From assembly GCA_020744225.1 (NCBI GenBank), contig JAGMWG010000003.1, positions 930,001 to 994,000 of the forward strand: DNA of 64,000 bases. The letters run 5' to 3'. Within the stretch, counting starts at the first letter, position 1, and every line of letters begins with the position of its first letter. The stretch is from Paraphoma chrysanthemicola. Lineage: Eukaryota; Ascomycota; Dothideomycetes; Pleosporales; Phaeosphaeriaceae. This document shows positions 44,101 to 56,515 of this stretch, in pieces. The notes under the pieces are model-generated. The model saw only the letters and a program-made list of their open reading frames with translations, did not search any database and was not told the DNA's origin. A program made the position numbers and the translations under genes.

Positions 44101-46188
44101 GAATAATGCTAGCGTTACATCAGCAAAGAGTTTGAAGTTCAGTGCTAAAGGCCGCGACCCTCGTCTCTACGCACAGAACAAACAGGTCAATGTACTAACC
44201 AGGAGCGCGATATTTCGAGTCCTGTGTCATCAAGCAGATGTAATTTCGCACCAATTAAGCAACCAAACACTCTCCCCAATAACAAACACATCGAAGATAA
44301 GGAAGGGGATTTTGCATCACAGGTAGTGATAGATCTGTGATTGAAGCAAGATTCTCGGGGCCAAGCATGTTGGTTCTTTAGTCTCTTCTGGAACGTAGTC
44401 AGTGCTTGAAGCGCTGGTAGGGATGATGGAGAAGAGGGGGAGAATTATTTATACGGTTTTAAGCGGGACTTCTGGACATGAGCGCGGGCGAATACAGTTT
44501 TGGTGAATCGAGAGACGACAAAACATGGTCCTGTATGATTTCGTCTTTTGAGCATGACAAACCCCAGCTATAGTAATGATGAGAGCGAATGAAAGGACGG
44601 TACTTCAGACCTATTATATTCTCCCTCGACGAGCTACTGCCGGAGACATTGCACATTCTCCGTGAACGTTTGAGAACATGGATGGAAACAAGTACTCACA
44701 CCTGCTACATTCCACAATCTCGGACTAGAAGACACAAATAGAGAGCAGTGTGTGGGGTTTTTTCGAAGACAACCACCATTTGGCTCTTGCCTTGCTCATG
44801 TACTTTCTAGAACACGGACTTGCTTGCCAGAGGAAAAGAACATATGTTCTAGTTTGCCCAGCTTTGATGAACAATAAGCTCGCGTGTAGTGCAAGACAAG
44901 TAAGAGCACACCGCGAGGCACGTATTTATGCTCTTCTCACGACGACTCAATGTTCATTAATCTACCTGACCTGCGGAAGTCAAGATTATGCTAAGTACGA
45001 TTTAGCATTTTCAAGCTTGCCATGACAAAATCTGCGCGCTGGTGTCAAGTCAAATAGCATGAAGTAGCAAGTCGAAGCACATAACCCAGTCAGCGATTAC
45101 ATTTTGATGTCAAAACGACAAAAAGACATTGTAGTATGAAGGGAAAAGCATTCTAGAAACCGTGGCTTTATATAGTCTGCTCATGCAACCTTCCAGCACC
45201 CCTTCTCAAAATCATAGCGAATGCTAATTCCGCATTTCGACTTCCCCAACAAACATTCTTCTCTTAACAGCGGCCTTGAGCACACGAAAAACATTGCACA
45301 AAGGGACTCTGCGTTTTTCTCACATGCAAAGAAAAGACATGTGATCTGGCTGTTCCTATCTTCGCGCGCAAAAACCGAGCGGAAAAGACATTGCCATGAC
45401 CGAGGTAGCTTTGGATCCGACGAGTGGGAAGTTACAACTTTGAAGGACAGTGGAAAGTGTGAGGAGGAGGAAGTAAAGATTTTATATGTGCCCGTGAGAG
45501 CAGCCTGTTGAGCAGAACTTGATTCTGGGTCTATGTGAGTAAAGACAGTCATTGCTGGAGGTAAGACATGTTACAAGCAAGATAGCAAAGCGCGACGATC
45601 GCAATTCTCGCAACTTCGGCATCATTCACGATCAGCATCTTGCATGGCAGCAATTTTCCAACTCCTGGGCATGAAATGATGTCGTGCATCTGACACCCAG
45701 TACGGTACGGGGAAAAAGCCTGGCAGGGAGTTTTCCTGAATCGAATAATCTCAAAAACTAGTCCAGGTGCGAGTGATCCACGTAGGCCGCAAAACTAGGT
45801 AATTCCGCGGAGGCCGAATAGGGCGAAATGCACGTTTGTAAAGAAAGATCACGACCTACTATCTGGTTCCATACTATAATGCAAGTGAGTAAAGAAATAG
45901 AACCTCTGGTAGGCAGAGATTCTCGCATAGTGGCCGATGACGGACGTAGGCAGTGTTCACATCTATAGCACTGCACTTGCAAGATAGGCATTAACGTCTG
46001 GCTTCCATTGCTATGATATGGAGTATGTGTAAACTTACATTTCGAATGAAGAGAAATCAGTCCCGATCGAAATGCCGTCTCGTTCGCGAACGCGGACCGA
46101 TGCGGGTATCGCAAGCCACCGTACTCGAAGCGCCTGCCAGGTGATCAATAAAATGTCCAAAAAAGTAAAAATTGCGATTTCAACTTCT
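41191..46188. other. Five-kilobase gene-poor region
   Basis: Between the CAP20 start and the PRP3 stop no intact gene is visible. Frames are short, overlap on both strands and lack motifs, apart from a HET-like relic at 43448-43837. I saw no transposase, reverse transcriptase or long terminal repeat. The CAP20 promoter should lie in its first part. Confidence 0.45.
43448..43837 (+). pseudogene. Possible relic of a HET-protein N-terminus
   Basis: Open stretch of 130 codons without a usable upstream ATG. It contains RACVHCRSPFPPKE and, about 40 residues later, AAMAECPICTLCWHYLQSQ. Two Cys pairs with this spacing, the second followed by a Leu/Trp-rich helix, are common at the N-terminus of HET-domain proteins, including those in this window. 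The frame then stops, and no HET block (SYxW, WIDAxCI) follows in any frame I read within the next 500 bases. It could be a decayed gene, or chance similarity. Confidence 0.35.
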
Positions 46189-47730
46189 TCAATCCATGCT
46201 CTTTGCCAGTGCCCACAGACTGTCCAGCTTGCTTCGAGCCAGTAGCTCACGAGCTTCGCCAGCAGTCTCGCACATCTTCGATCCCCATTTCCGGAATGAA
46301 TGCTGCTTCACCTCACCCTCGAAGATCAGGATGCATTTGTTGTGTGTGTGGTCTTTTAAATTGCCCAGGTCATCTGTCGCATGCAGCCAGCGAGGGTCTG
46401 ATGCTTGCTTTTCTGCTTGTACTTCAGTCGGTAGGCCGTTCTCCTGCCACTTGATGCGCTGCAACATGAGCTTCTTGTATTTGGTGACGGAGAATGCGCC
46501 TCCTTCGATGATGACGAGGTTCAGGTCGGGGTTGAAGATTGTGACACCTTGGAGGCCCAGTTGCTTCGCATTCTGGTCGATCTGGTAGCGATGCTTGCCG
46601 TAAGCGAGTGTGTTGATCTTGAAGACACACATGTGTATGCCTTTTTGTTGGTCTTTCTGCTGATTGGCGGCGATCTTGGCGTGTTGCTCCTCCTTGGTGA
46701 GCTTCCGTGCTTGATTCGCATTGACGTGGTCGTCGTGCCGTTGCTGAATCTGTGACTCGACAAGCATTTCGACAGCAGTGGGATCCGCAATAGCCTGTTC
46801 ACCCATGACTCGCATCATGTTTCCGCGCTTGACTTTGGGTGGTGGAGGCGGCTCCAGGCCCAGTCGGACCTTGGCCTGGTGCTCTTTGAGGTCGGCCTGA
46901 CGCCGCATCCGCCGCAGCTTCTGCTGTTCCTTAGTTGTGAGGTACATGGGCTTGACTTCGACAAGCCGCTGGTCCTGAGGCGCTTTCAGGAGAGGAGGAT
47001 GCTGTACGTAAATGGTGATGATGGAGTCCTCGCTGTCGATCTTGACCTTGTCGGGTTGCTCGATGCAGTCGTATGTCTTCTCGCTCAAGATGCCCTCATC
47101 CCACCATTCTATGTCGGGAGGCTGCTGCACCAGGAATCCGCGCTCGCTGTTCTCGTCTAGTCCAGCGCGCCGCGCCTGCTGCGCCAGCATCTTCTTGATC
47201 TGCTCCAGGCGGCTCTGGGCGCGCAGTTTTGACGCTTGATCGAGGTATTTGCCATGCTCGTTGAATACGATGGCACGCGGGACGCGACCTCGTACTTGGC
47301 CAGCAGATTTGGGGTCGAAGTATGGGTTCTCGGGCTCCTCATCCTGCGGCTGCTTCTGCTTTGCAGCGGGAGCCTTGGCTTTGGTCTCGACTTTTGGCGT
47401 CTCTGACAACCGGTTGCCTTTGGTGGTCGGGAATCTAGGGGCAGTGGAGTCGGCAGTCGTGGGTTGGACTGCTGGCGCCTCTCCCTTCAAAGCCGCCAGT
47501 CTGGCTCTCATGGCGGCGAGTTTGTCAGCGGTGCTCATTGCAGCAGCTGCTGGCGGTGGCGCGGAGGTTGCAGATGCGCCATTTGTGTTTCCTTCGTTCT
47601 TTCTCGCAGCAAATCGGGCTGCAATCTCGGCAGCCTTTGCTCGAGCTGCAGCGAGCGCATCCGCTGGCTTCGCGCGCTTAGCATCGCCATTTGGACCCTG
47701 GCCTTCGGGGTGAGGGCGCTTTTCGACCAT
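46189..47730 (-). CDS. PRP3: U4/U6 snRNP splicing factor Prp3
   Basis: Nuclear spliceosomal protein of 513 residues that binds U4/U6 snRNA in the tri-snRNP. Single exon. The N-terminus has Ala/Arg-rich helices (ADALAAARAKAAEIAARFAA; DKLAAMRARLAALKGE). The central Prp3 domain contains NPYFDPKSAGQVRGRVPRAI, FNEHGKYLDQASKLRAQSRL, PDIEWWDEGIL and YVQHPPLLKAP. After KPMYLTTKEQQKLRRMRRQ comes the Lys/Arg-rich helix. The C-terminal DUF1115 region has CVFKINTLAYGKHRYQIDQN, NLVIIEGGAFSVTKYKKLML and CILIFEGEVKQHSFRKWG. The ATG at 47730 is chosen because the upstream open part has no similarity. It is divergent from RPA190. Human and yeast orthologs are 683 and 469 residues, so this length is within range. 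Confidence 0.95.
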   Translation of the reverse strand: MVEKRPHPEGQGPNGDAKRAKPADALAAARAKAAEIAARFAARKNEGNTNGASATSAPPPAAAAMSTADKLAAMRARLAALKGEAPAVQPTTADSTAPRFPTTKGNRLSETPKVETKAKAPAAKQKQPQDEEPENPYFDPKSAGQVRGRVPRAIVFNEHGKYLDQASKLRAQSRLEQIKKMLAQQARRAGLDENSERGFLVQQPPDIEWWDEGILSEKTYDCIEQPDKVKIDSEDSIITIYVQHPPLLKAPQDQRLVEVKPMYLTTKEQQKLRRMRRQADLKEHQAKVRLGLEPPPPPKVKRGNMMRVMGEQAIADPTAVEMLVESQIQQRHDDHVNANQARKLTKEEQHAKIAANQQKDQQKGIHMCVFKINTLAYGKHRYQIDQNAKQLGLQGVTIFNPDLNLVIIEGGAFSVTKYKKLMLQRIKWQENGLPTEVQAEKQASDPRWLHATDDLGNLKDHTHNKCILIFEGEVKQHSFRKWGSKMCETAGEARELLARSKLDSLWALAKSMD

Positions 47731-48126
47731 GGCGATGCGCTGGTGATGGCAGAGTGGTCGGTCGAGTGCGAGAAGTTTGCGCGGGGGGTAACGGCCCTGG
47801 GGTTGTGATGGGCGTGTCACGTGGGACGCCGACGGTGCGCTGTCGGAAATCTGAATGGCCGCACACTGTTGGAGGTACGGCGCGTTGTATGCCAGAAGAC
47901 AGATGGGGATGGCGGACGTGAGAAGGAGGGTGAAAGAAAGTGACTCGGCGCGGATGCGGAGTGACGATGCGGAAGGCGCGCGTTGCAAGAAGCGTCCGTG
48001 CGCGGTCTAGCATCCAAAAAAAAGTCCCCGCAAAAGTTCGAGCTTCACGACAGCCAGCAGTGAACGCCTCTGCGCGCGAATTGTCCAATACAGCAGGCGC
48101 GAACCAAGCCACTGCCTGCCGCCAAC
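47731..48126. promoter_or_regulatory. Divergent PRP3 / RPA190 promoter
   Basis: A 396-base region between the start codons of a splicing factor and the RNA polymerase I largest subunit. Both genes must be expressed from it. No specific site was identified. Confidence 0.55.
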
Positions 48127-51100
48127 ATGAACACCCACCTGCCCACCTCGTCTGCCATACAGAGCGTCGAGTTCGGCTTCCTCTCCACCCAAGATGTCCG
48201 CACGCTCTCGGTGAAGCGCATAACGAACCCGACCACTTTCGACTCTCTGCTGCACCCTGTCTCCGGCGGTCTGCATGATGGCGCACTGGGCGCCTTCCTT
48301 GACAACCCGTGGGCTTTTCTATCACCTGACCCATGAAGCGCTGTGCTAACAACTTCGCAGCTGCACGACATGTCACCTCACAAGCCAGAGTGGCTGCCCA
48401 GGCCACTGTGGCCACATCGAGCTCCCCGTGCCCGTATACAATCTCACCTTCATAGACCAGCTTCTGCGACTGCTGCGCGGCAAGTGCGTCTATTGCCACC
48501 AGTTCAGAACGGCCCGCGTCACCATCAACGAGTACGTCTCGCGCTTGCGGTTGATCCGATGCGGGCTGGTGCAGGAAGCAAACGAGATGCACGAGCACAT
48601 CGACATCAACAAGGGAAAGACTGGGAAGCACAATGCTGACGACTCGGAATCGGACGACGACAACGAGGACATCATTGGACAGCGCGACAACTACGTCAAG
48701 CGATGCTTGAAGCGGGCCGGCATCGGGAAGCACGATGCGAGGTCAATGAGGGAGAAGAACGACACAATCTCAGAGGCTCGGAGACAAGTCATCAAGGAGT
48801 TTTACGCGCAAATGTCGGCCGGAAAGAAGTGCAAGAACTGCCAGGGCGTGAATCCGACGTATCGAAAAGACCGAGGCATCAAGATTTTCCGCAGAAACTT
48901 GAGTGGCAAAGAGAAGGCGCAAATGGCGCAAGCAGAAAAGCACATTCAGAACCCCCTCGACATCCTCGCGCGGCGGGAGGCAAAGGCGCAGAAGCAGCAG
49001 GTCCATGCTGACGAGGGTGTGGCTGACATGTCCGAGGAGGACGAGGACATCGAAATGGACCTGGACGATGGCTCGCTCGTGGCTGACGAAGCGCGCACTG
49101 GCGGCAAGTCGCGCACGGCAGCCGATGCGGGCGATAGCTCGCAGGAATACCTGACAGCTGCCGAAGTCAGGGCTGCCATGACACTCCTGTTCGAACACGA
49201 GTCGGACATGATGCGACTGTTGTACAGCCCATACTCATCAAAGAAGCTTGTCGGAGTCAGCGCGGACATGTTCTTCACAGAGGCGGTTGTCGTGCCACCC
49301 AATCGATACCGCATGGAGGACAAAACGGGCGACTCAATTGCAGAATCGCCGAAGAACAATCTCTACAAAGGCATCTTGACTGCATGCGACTCAATGCGCC
49401 AGATCAGCAATGAGATGAAGGGCCATGAAAACGAAGCTGGATACCGACGGCGCAATTTCGATGACCTCCAAACACAATGGGTCAATCTCCAGGGTGCTGT
49501 GAACGCGCTCATCGATCGCGACGCGAATCCTGTACAAGGTCGAGCTGGCATCACCAACGCAGACGGAATCAAGCAGCAGCTGGAAAAGAAGGAGGGTCTC
49601 TTCCGGAAGAACATGATGGGCAAGCGTGTCAACTTTGCAGCGCGCAGTGTCATTTCACCAGATCCCAACATCGAGACCAACGAGATCGGTGTCCCGCCTG
49701 TGTTCGCGATGAAACTGACATACCCGGAGCCTGTCACCAACCACAATTTTTACGACCTCAAGGAAGCCGTTCTGAATGGCCCCGACAAGTGGCCAGGTGC
49801 GGTCGCCGTCGAGAACGAAGCCGGCCAGGTTGTCGCGTTGCGCAGGAAAAATTACGACGAGCGGTTGGCAATTGCGAACCAGCTGCTTGCGCCGTCGAGT
49901 TCGCATGCCAATGGGTCAAAAAACAAAAAGGTGCATCGCCATCTCAACAATGGCGATGTGGTGATCATGAACCGACAACCGACTTTACATAAACCTTCCA
50001 TGATGGCGCATCGAGCTCGTGTCCTACCAGGCGAGAAGACCATCCGCATGCACTACGCCAATTGCAACACCTACAATGCTGACTTCGACGGAGACGAAAT
50101 GAACATGCATTTCCCTCAAAACGAACTCGCACGTGCCGAAGCCATGACTATTGCAGACACTGATCACCAATATCTCTCTGCGACAGCAGGAAAGCCTTTG
50201 CGTGGCTTGATTCAGGATCACATATCCATGGGCGTGTGGTTGACGAATAAGGATACGTTTTTCACACGGGAAGAATACCACCAGTTGATGTATTCTTGTC
50301 TGCGGCCCGAAGATGGACACACTACCTCCGGACGACTTGAGACAATAGAGCCAGCCATATTCAAGCCACGCCCCATGTGGACCGGAAAACAGATTTTCAC
50401 CACAGTGCTGAAGAATATCAAGCCTGCTGAGTATCAGGACTTGACACTCACTTCCAAATCTTCCACCAGCGGCAAGCTCTGGGGCCCTAACAGCGAAGAG
50501 AATACGGTCATCATCAAAGATGGCCAGCTTCTCTGTGGTATCATGGACAAGAGTCAAATTGGTCCTGCAGCGGGTGGTCTCATCAACGGAGTTTACGAAG
50601 CATATGGCGAAACGATTGCAGGCAGAGCCCTGAGCATCATCGGTCGACTGCTCACCAAGCTGCTACACATGCGCGCGTTTTCTTGTGGCGTAGAAGACCT
50701 CATTCTCACTGAAGAAGGAGACAAAGCCCGTATCGAAGCGCTCACCAAGGCGCAGCAAGTCGGCTTTGAGGTTGCTTCGACGTACGTCACAATGGACGCC
50801 AGCAAGATCGAGTCAACAAACCCCGAATTACGGAGACGACTAGAAGCCGTCCTCCGAGACGATTCGAAACAGCAAGGTCTTGATATGCTCACGAACACGG
50901 CCAACGGCAAAATATCTTCAGCAGTCACGTCAGCTTGTCTGCCCAGCAAGCTCATCAAGCCCTTCCCAAAAAACCAGATGCAAGCCATGACGGGTTCCGG
51001 GGCGAAGGGAAGCATGGTCAACGCCAATCAGATTTCTTGCAATCTTGGACAACAAGTGTTGGAAGGTCGACGTGTTCCTATCATGGTTAGCGGAAAGACA

Positions 51101-53356
51101 CTGCCATGCTTCAAGCCGTTTGAGACCAGCGTTCGTGCTGGTGGGTATATTGTCAACCGCTTCTTGACGGGTATCAGGCCACAAGAGTACTATTTCCACA
51201 TGATGGCTGGTCGTGAAGGTCTTATCGATACTGCTGTTAAGACGTCTCGTTCCGGATACTTGCAGCGGTGTATCGTCAAGGGCATGGAAGGCTTGCACGT
51301 CGAGTACGACACTTCCGTTCGCGACTCTGATGGCACCATGGTCCAGTTCCTGTATGGTGAAGATGGTCTTGACACGACGAAGCAGAAGTATCTCAACGAC
51401 TTCAAGTTCCAAGCGCAGAACTTCCTCTCCCTGGCTCAGGCTTTGCAGACACAGGAAGCTTTCGCGCAGGTATACAGCCCGGAGGCATCAGAACATAACA
51501 AGAAGGCTGCAAAGAAGGCACGCAAGGGAGACGTAGCTGCCATGGACCCGGCGCTTGCCTTGTACACGCCATCGCGACACAGTGGTAGCACGTCCGAGAA
51601 GTTTTTCCAGGCAAAGAAGGAATATTGTGAGTCGAACCCAGACAAGCTACTCAGGAACAAGAAGAAAGATCCAGAGGGCGAGATCCTCAAGAAGAGCTTC
51701 GAGCAGATGCTGGATCTCAAGTATCTACGGTGTCTGGTTGAGCCCGGCGAGGCTGTTGGTGTTGTCGCTGGTCAGTCAATTGGCGAACCTTCGACTCAGA
51801 TGACGTTGAACACTTTCCATTTGGCTGGTCACGCCGCAAAGAACGTCACCTTGGGTATCCCACGTCTTCGAGAGATTGTCATGACTGCTAGTGCAAAGAT
51901 TTCTACCCCTGGCATGCAGCTATACCCTCATCCTGAACTATCAAAGGAGGAAAATGATAGATTTGCAAAGAGCATCACACGTCTACCGCTCTCGGCTGTC
52001 TTAGACAAGGTCACTGTCACTGAATCGACCGGAGAAGGCTCACAATTCAGTCAAGCAAGAAGCTACAAGATACGACTAGACTTCTACCCTGCCAAGGAGT
52101 ACACCCAGGAATATGCCGTTAAGGTTCGGGATGTTGCAGAATCCATCGAGCATAGGTTCTGCCCGCGGCTGCAGAAGGGTATCCGCGCCGACCTAAAGAA
52201 GAAGGGCGAGAACAAGTCGCTATCTACGGCTACGTCTGCCGGCGCTGTTCCTACAATCGGCGCGTCTATTGGCCAGATTGAGCAGGAAACGGCGCACGAA
52301 GCAGACGATGCGGTGGCTGCAGACAAGGAAGGTGGGTTGGACGACGATGACAGTGATGATGGCGAGGCTGAAGGCGATGCGACACACGCAAAACAACGAG
52401 GCCGTCGTGAAGATAGCGTAGGCTATGAAGAGCCAGAGGAAGCAGAACAGGCCATCAACGATGCTCTCGACCGCGACGAAGCCTCTTCAGACGACGAAAC
52501 TTACGGCGGCAGCCCCAAGCCATCTCGAGCCAACACCCCCGATCCCGACGAGGATGATGACGACGAAGCTCTCCTAGTCCCGACAGATGAGACCTCGGAC
52601 GTGCGCAAAGATCGCATCATCAACTCTAACAAGGACATCTTTGACTTTGTCTTTGACGATCGCAAGGGCGCATACTGTGAGATCACTTTCGAGTACAGCG
52701 CAGCGACACCAAAGCTACTCATGCTGCACCACGTTGAATCCGCCGCGGATTTTGCAACCATCCACGTCATTCCCGGTATTTCGTCTGCCGTGTATGCAAC
52801 TGGCAAAGACGTCGACGAGCCCGTTATCCTGACCGAAGGCTCCAATCTCCTCGCTATGCGCGAATACAGCCACATCATCGACCCCAACCGCATCTTCACC
52901 AACGACATCGTCGCGATGCTCCATTTGTACGGCGTAGAAGCCTGTCGCGCCACCATTGTCCGCGAAATGCACGGCGTTTTCGCCGGTCACGGTATCAGTG
53001 TCGATTTGCGCCATCTCAACCTCATCGCCGACACCATGACCAAAGGCGGCGGATTCACGCCATTCAATCGTATCGGTCTAAAGGGCAATGTTAGTCCGTT
53101 CATGAAGATGAGCTTCGAAACCACAGTCGGGTTCTTGAAAGACGCAGTCTTGGAGCGCGATTGGGACAATTTGGACAACCCCAGTGCGCGTATTGTGGTG
53201 GGCAGATTGGGCAAGTTGGGCACCGGCGCATTCGATGTGCTTGCGCCTGTGAGGATACGGGACCCGTTAAAGGACGCTGTTGAGGAGGTCGACGAGGTGA
53301 TGGAAGGTGTGGAAGAGGATGACGATGACGATGTGGAGATGGAAGACGCTGAGTAG
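48127..53356 (+). CDS. RPA190: RNA polymerase I largest subunit (A190)
   Basis: Catalytic subunit of the nucleolar polymerase that makes pre-rRNA, about 1725 residues. Exons are 48127-48308 and 48361-53356. The first exon encodes FGFLSTQDVRTLSVKRITNP and HPVSGGLHDGALG. The junction creates the first zinc site (CTTCH, then CPGHCGH), followed by IELPVPVYN, CVYCHQF and CKNCQG. The catalytic loop is YNADFDGDEMNMHFPQNEL near residue 630, with the three Mg2+-binding Asp. Downstream are SGAKGSMVNANQISCNLGQQ and GREGLIDTAVKTSRSGYLQR. The bridge-helix and trigger-loop region is VAGQSIGEPSTQMTLNTFHL followed by GIPRLREI. An acidic, Asp/Glu-rich insertion near residues 1370-1450 is typical of A190. The C-terminus is also acidic. 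The first intron has an ordinary GTGGGC donor. Identity is secure. Confidence 0.97.
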
Positions 53357-55382
53357 ATCAGACGTTTCGAGATCATTGCGCGGCGTTTCTCTATGGGAGG
53401 CATATGGCGTTTTGAAGGGCCTGTAATATCCAAAGTGTTCTCACGTATGCAAAAAGTCGTTATGATATCGTCGCAATGCTTCAACGAACACCTCACATTT
53501 ACAGCGCGGAAATCAATTCTTGGTGTCGTCGCTACACATTCGCGAGCAAGCAGACCTGCGGTGTTATTCCGTCCGCAACGCACACCTTACACCGTCAATG
53601 CATAAGCACTACCTACCCATCCTTCAACCCACTCATCCACCCCTCATCCACCGCCATTGCATCGGTCGTCAGCTCACAGCATCTGCACAGCTTGTTTCAA
53701 AAATCTGACCAGCCAAGCCCCGCAATGCATGCACACACGAACAAGGATATGCCACGCGACTTGGTCTTACATACATACCGCACACGAGAACCCCGCAACT
53801 ACCAAGCCTCATGCTTGAAGTCGCTGATTGGGTCTGCGCAGGCATGTTGTAGTGTCGGGAAAGGTGTTTCCTATCAGAGCGGGATTTTGCGAAATATGCG
53901 CACAGCGTTGGGGGATTTGTGTGCATTAGTGTGGTGTTGGGTGTGTGTTGGCTCGCGGGATTAGACGCGCGGATACGGCGTGTGTGTATGCATGAAGGAG
54001 TCACTACTGTGCATGGTAATGAGGGAACTGGGTACGCGGAGTCCGAAAAGGCTGATGGGAGGAGAAAGGATTGGCAAGGTTTAGGTGAAGATGGAGGATT
54101 TGGCTGCTTTCCCACAAGAATGAGAAAATGCACGAATGGCTGTGAACAGCGGCAAACGGTGAAATTATCGCATGCTGGTCTCCGTGCATACAGACACGAG
54201 CCGTGTGTACTGGGTGGTAGAGTGGTCATGTCCGACCGAATCTGCTCGTGCTGGTTGTAATCGGTCCATCTATTGATCCGTGACCGAGCGATGGGCTGGT
54301 TCCTTAGGTATGCGAAGTCCATCAGCATATTGTTCAGGGAACGTTAGCTGAACTTCGTAATTCGTGATCAATGTTTCCGGAAACACATGCGATCGAGCTT
54401 CTTTGGTGGATTTTTGCCTGGAGGGTGCAGCAAAGGAGGCATACGATGAAATCAATTCTCGCCGTGTACGAACCGACCAATGACATCTCTTACAGTGAGC
54501 ATGGCACGACGATGCTCCGAAGTCCGTAGTGGCAGTAGACTCTACTTGATGAAGTATTCCCGCGTAATCATAAATTGTGAAGCTGCTCCCGTGCTCTGTT
54601 TCATGCGATATTGTGGTTCGTCTTTCGAGGTGTATGACGTGAGGGCTCTATGAGTTTGTCGAATCAGTGTGCTTTCTGCAATCATCGTGGTTTCTCAGCA
54701 CTGCGGGAAACAGCGTCAGCCTGTTTGCCTATAACCATTGTGTGAAAGTCAGAAGATGTGGATTCGTTATTTGCTGCTACCGAAGAACATGCAATATTAG
54801 GAATGAAATATTCTCCGGTAGTATGGAAGCAGATTCTGGTTGCCGTGGATATTTGACGATATCTTAAATGTTGCCCTTGAAGATCGGAACTATGGTGATC
54901 CTATTCCTGTTGCCGCGAACAATATTTGGTAGCAGCCATGTTAAAGCACATTACTAGCTCGATTGCAGAACATAGGAAGCCTAGGAGAGATGATGCTGAA
55001 AGAAGTCGGCGTGTCCGAGGTTCTTGACGAAGACGTCAGGTCCATGATGGCATTCGGCGTTCCTTGGTAGTACAACCGGACATAGCGCCTGCCAAATTGG
55101 GCCAAACCTCCGTGGGCTGAAAAGAAGTTCGTTAGGAAGAGGCCTGAGAGAAAGTGCTAGAGATGACAAGAACCAAAGTATGTTCAACATACGTCCGCTT
55201 CTCAAGAACTGCATTATATATTATGAACTCAACCGCATAGGCAGAAATAAATTGTCTCCGACAGGTTGTGATCCGCCTGCCAGTCTTTCACGGTGGTGAG
55301 TATGCTTCCTTCTGTGCAGATATGAACGTGCGTAGTCCTGACTCGAGGATTCATCGACAGCGAAGGCACGGCTTTGACAGGC
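53357..55382. other. Intergenic between convergent genes
   Basis: About 2 kb. It holds the 3' ends of RPA190 and the epimerase-like gene. Short frames on both strands at 53393-54455 have no motif, and the Cys-rich frame at 54667 lacks an ATG. Confidence 0.45.
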
Positions 55383-56515
55383 CTAGCTCTCAATGACGCT
55401 CTTCCACGTCTTCCGTTGCTGAAGATCCAACATCTGCTGCGTCGTGTCACGAATCGTCACTTCCGCTGTGCGCAACTGGTCGATCCCGAGAATCGAGCTC
55501 ACCAGGTACGTGTTGAAGGATTCAAGGGACGTTTCAGTGGCTTGATATCGGCGCGGCTCAGCTCCGCTGGTACGAATCCGTCCACGGAGCTGGGGGAAGT
55601 GGTTCACGATGTGTTTTGCGATCTCAGCTCCCGAAGGCATGATGCCTGCCGCAAGAACAAAACGCTGGTTGGCAGCTTCGTGAATGAAGACGGCGCGTAC
55701 AACAGAGGTGGCAAGATCCTGGCCGGTGAATCAGCTCTCGTTCCAAAGACGTGACTATGCTGACCTACTCGAACATCTAGGAACGGGTCGATTCCGTACG
55801 GTGACGTATCCGTTCTCGTAGATGAATCATTGGAGCAGATATCCCATATCCTACGATTTCCCTCAGAGAGGTCCGTGGAAGTCTCCAGGGGTAAGACTGT
55901 GGGTCCATACACATTCGGAGCCGTGAAGTAGGTTACATCGAAACGAGCACCAGACTTCCTCGGCCACTGTGCAAGGGCGTCGTATACGATGTTATCACTT
56001 GCTTGACTGGCTGCCAAAATGTAACCGGTATCGATAGTGGTCGCCCCAAAGTGCACCTGCGTGGGGTTGTTGCTGGTGCCTGGGCCTATGAGCCATCTCG
56101 CAAAAGGAGCGAGAGACGTCACTATTACAACCCGAGTGACTGTGGGAGCTGCCACCTGGATTAAGCTCAGAAGACTCAGGGCTCTGTCAGTCTCAAGATT
56201 GATGAACTTGGCAAGGCAATCAGCCTCATTCGAAGAGTTGGCAGTGAGGGTGTGCACAACGATACCAAAGGGCTCGATTGAGTTGCCGAAGACGCTATCG
56301 GAATCGCCTGGCAGCGAGAAGTCCTGTCGAGGTACCAAACAGATGTCCAGAGAGGTTGGTAATGCGTGTGAGTATTGTTGTCGAAGGGCGGCTACTGCTC
56401 CTCGAGTCCTCACCACAGCGCGGACGGAGACGGTCTCGTAGGAAAGTAGCTGGGCGAGGATATGAGAGCCGATCAAGCCATCTGCGCCTGTCAATAGAAT
56501 TCGTGTTCCAGGCAT
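55383..56515 (-). CDS. NAD(P)-binding epimerase/dehydratase-like protein (extended SDR)
   Basis: Protein of 360 residues. Exons (minus) are 56515-55769 and 55718-55383, phase 0. The N-terminal Rossmann motif is LLTGADGLIGSHIL (GXXGXXG at Gly10, 13, 16). Strand beta-4 is FGIVVHTLT, beta-5 is VTRVVIVTSLAPF, and the substrate side has YFTAPNVYGPTVLP. The junction restores DPFLDVRDLATSVVRAVFIH, a segment conserved in fungal dihydroflavonol-reductase-like SDRs. The catalytic YXXXK motif expected between the VTS and NVYGP segments is not intact: the sequence reads GYILAASQASDNIVYDAL, with no Lys four residues after the Tyr. It may therefore be a binding or regulatory protein, or use other residues. 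The substrate is unknown. It has no close neighbour of the same pathway. Confidence 0.82.

Noticed and set aside
45181..45552. 123-codon minus-strand frame in the gene-poor region
   Set aside because: Overlaps a 96-codon frame on the other strand, and neither has a recognisable motif; chance is the simpler explanation.
54667..54867. 66-codon Cys-rich frame
   Set aside because: It has no ATG start and no signal sequence.
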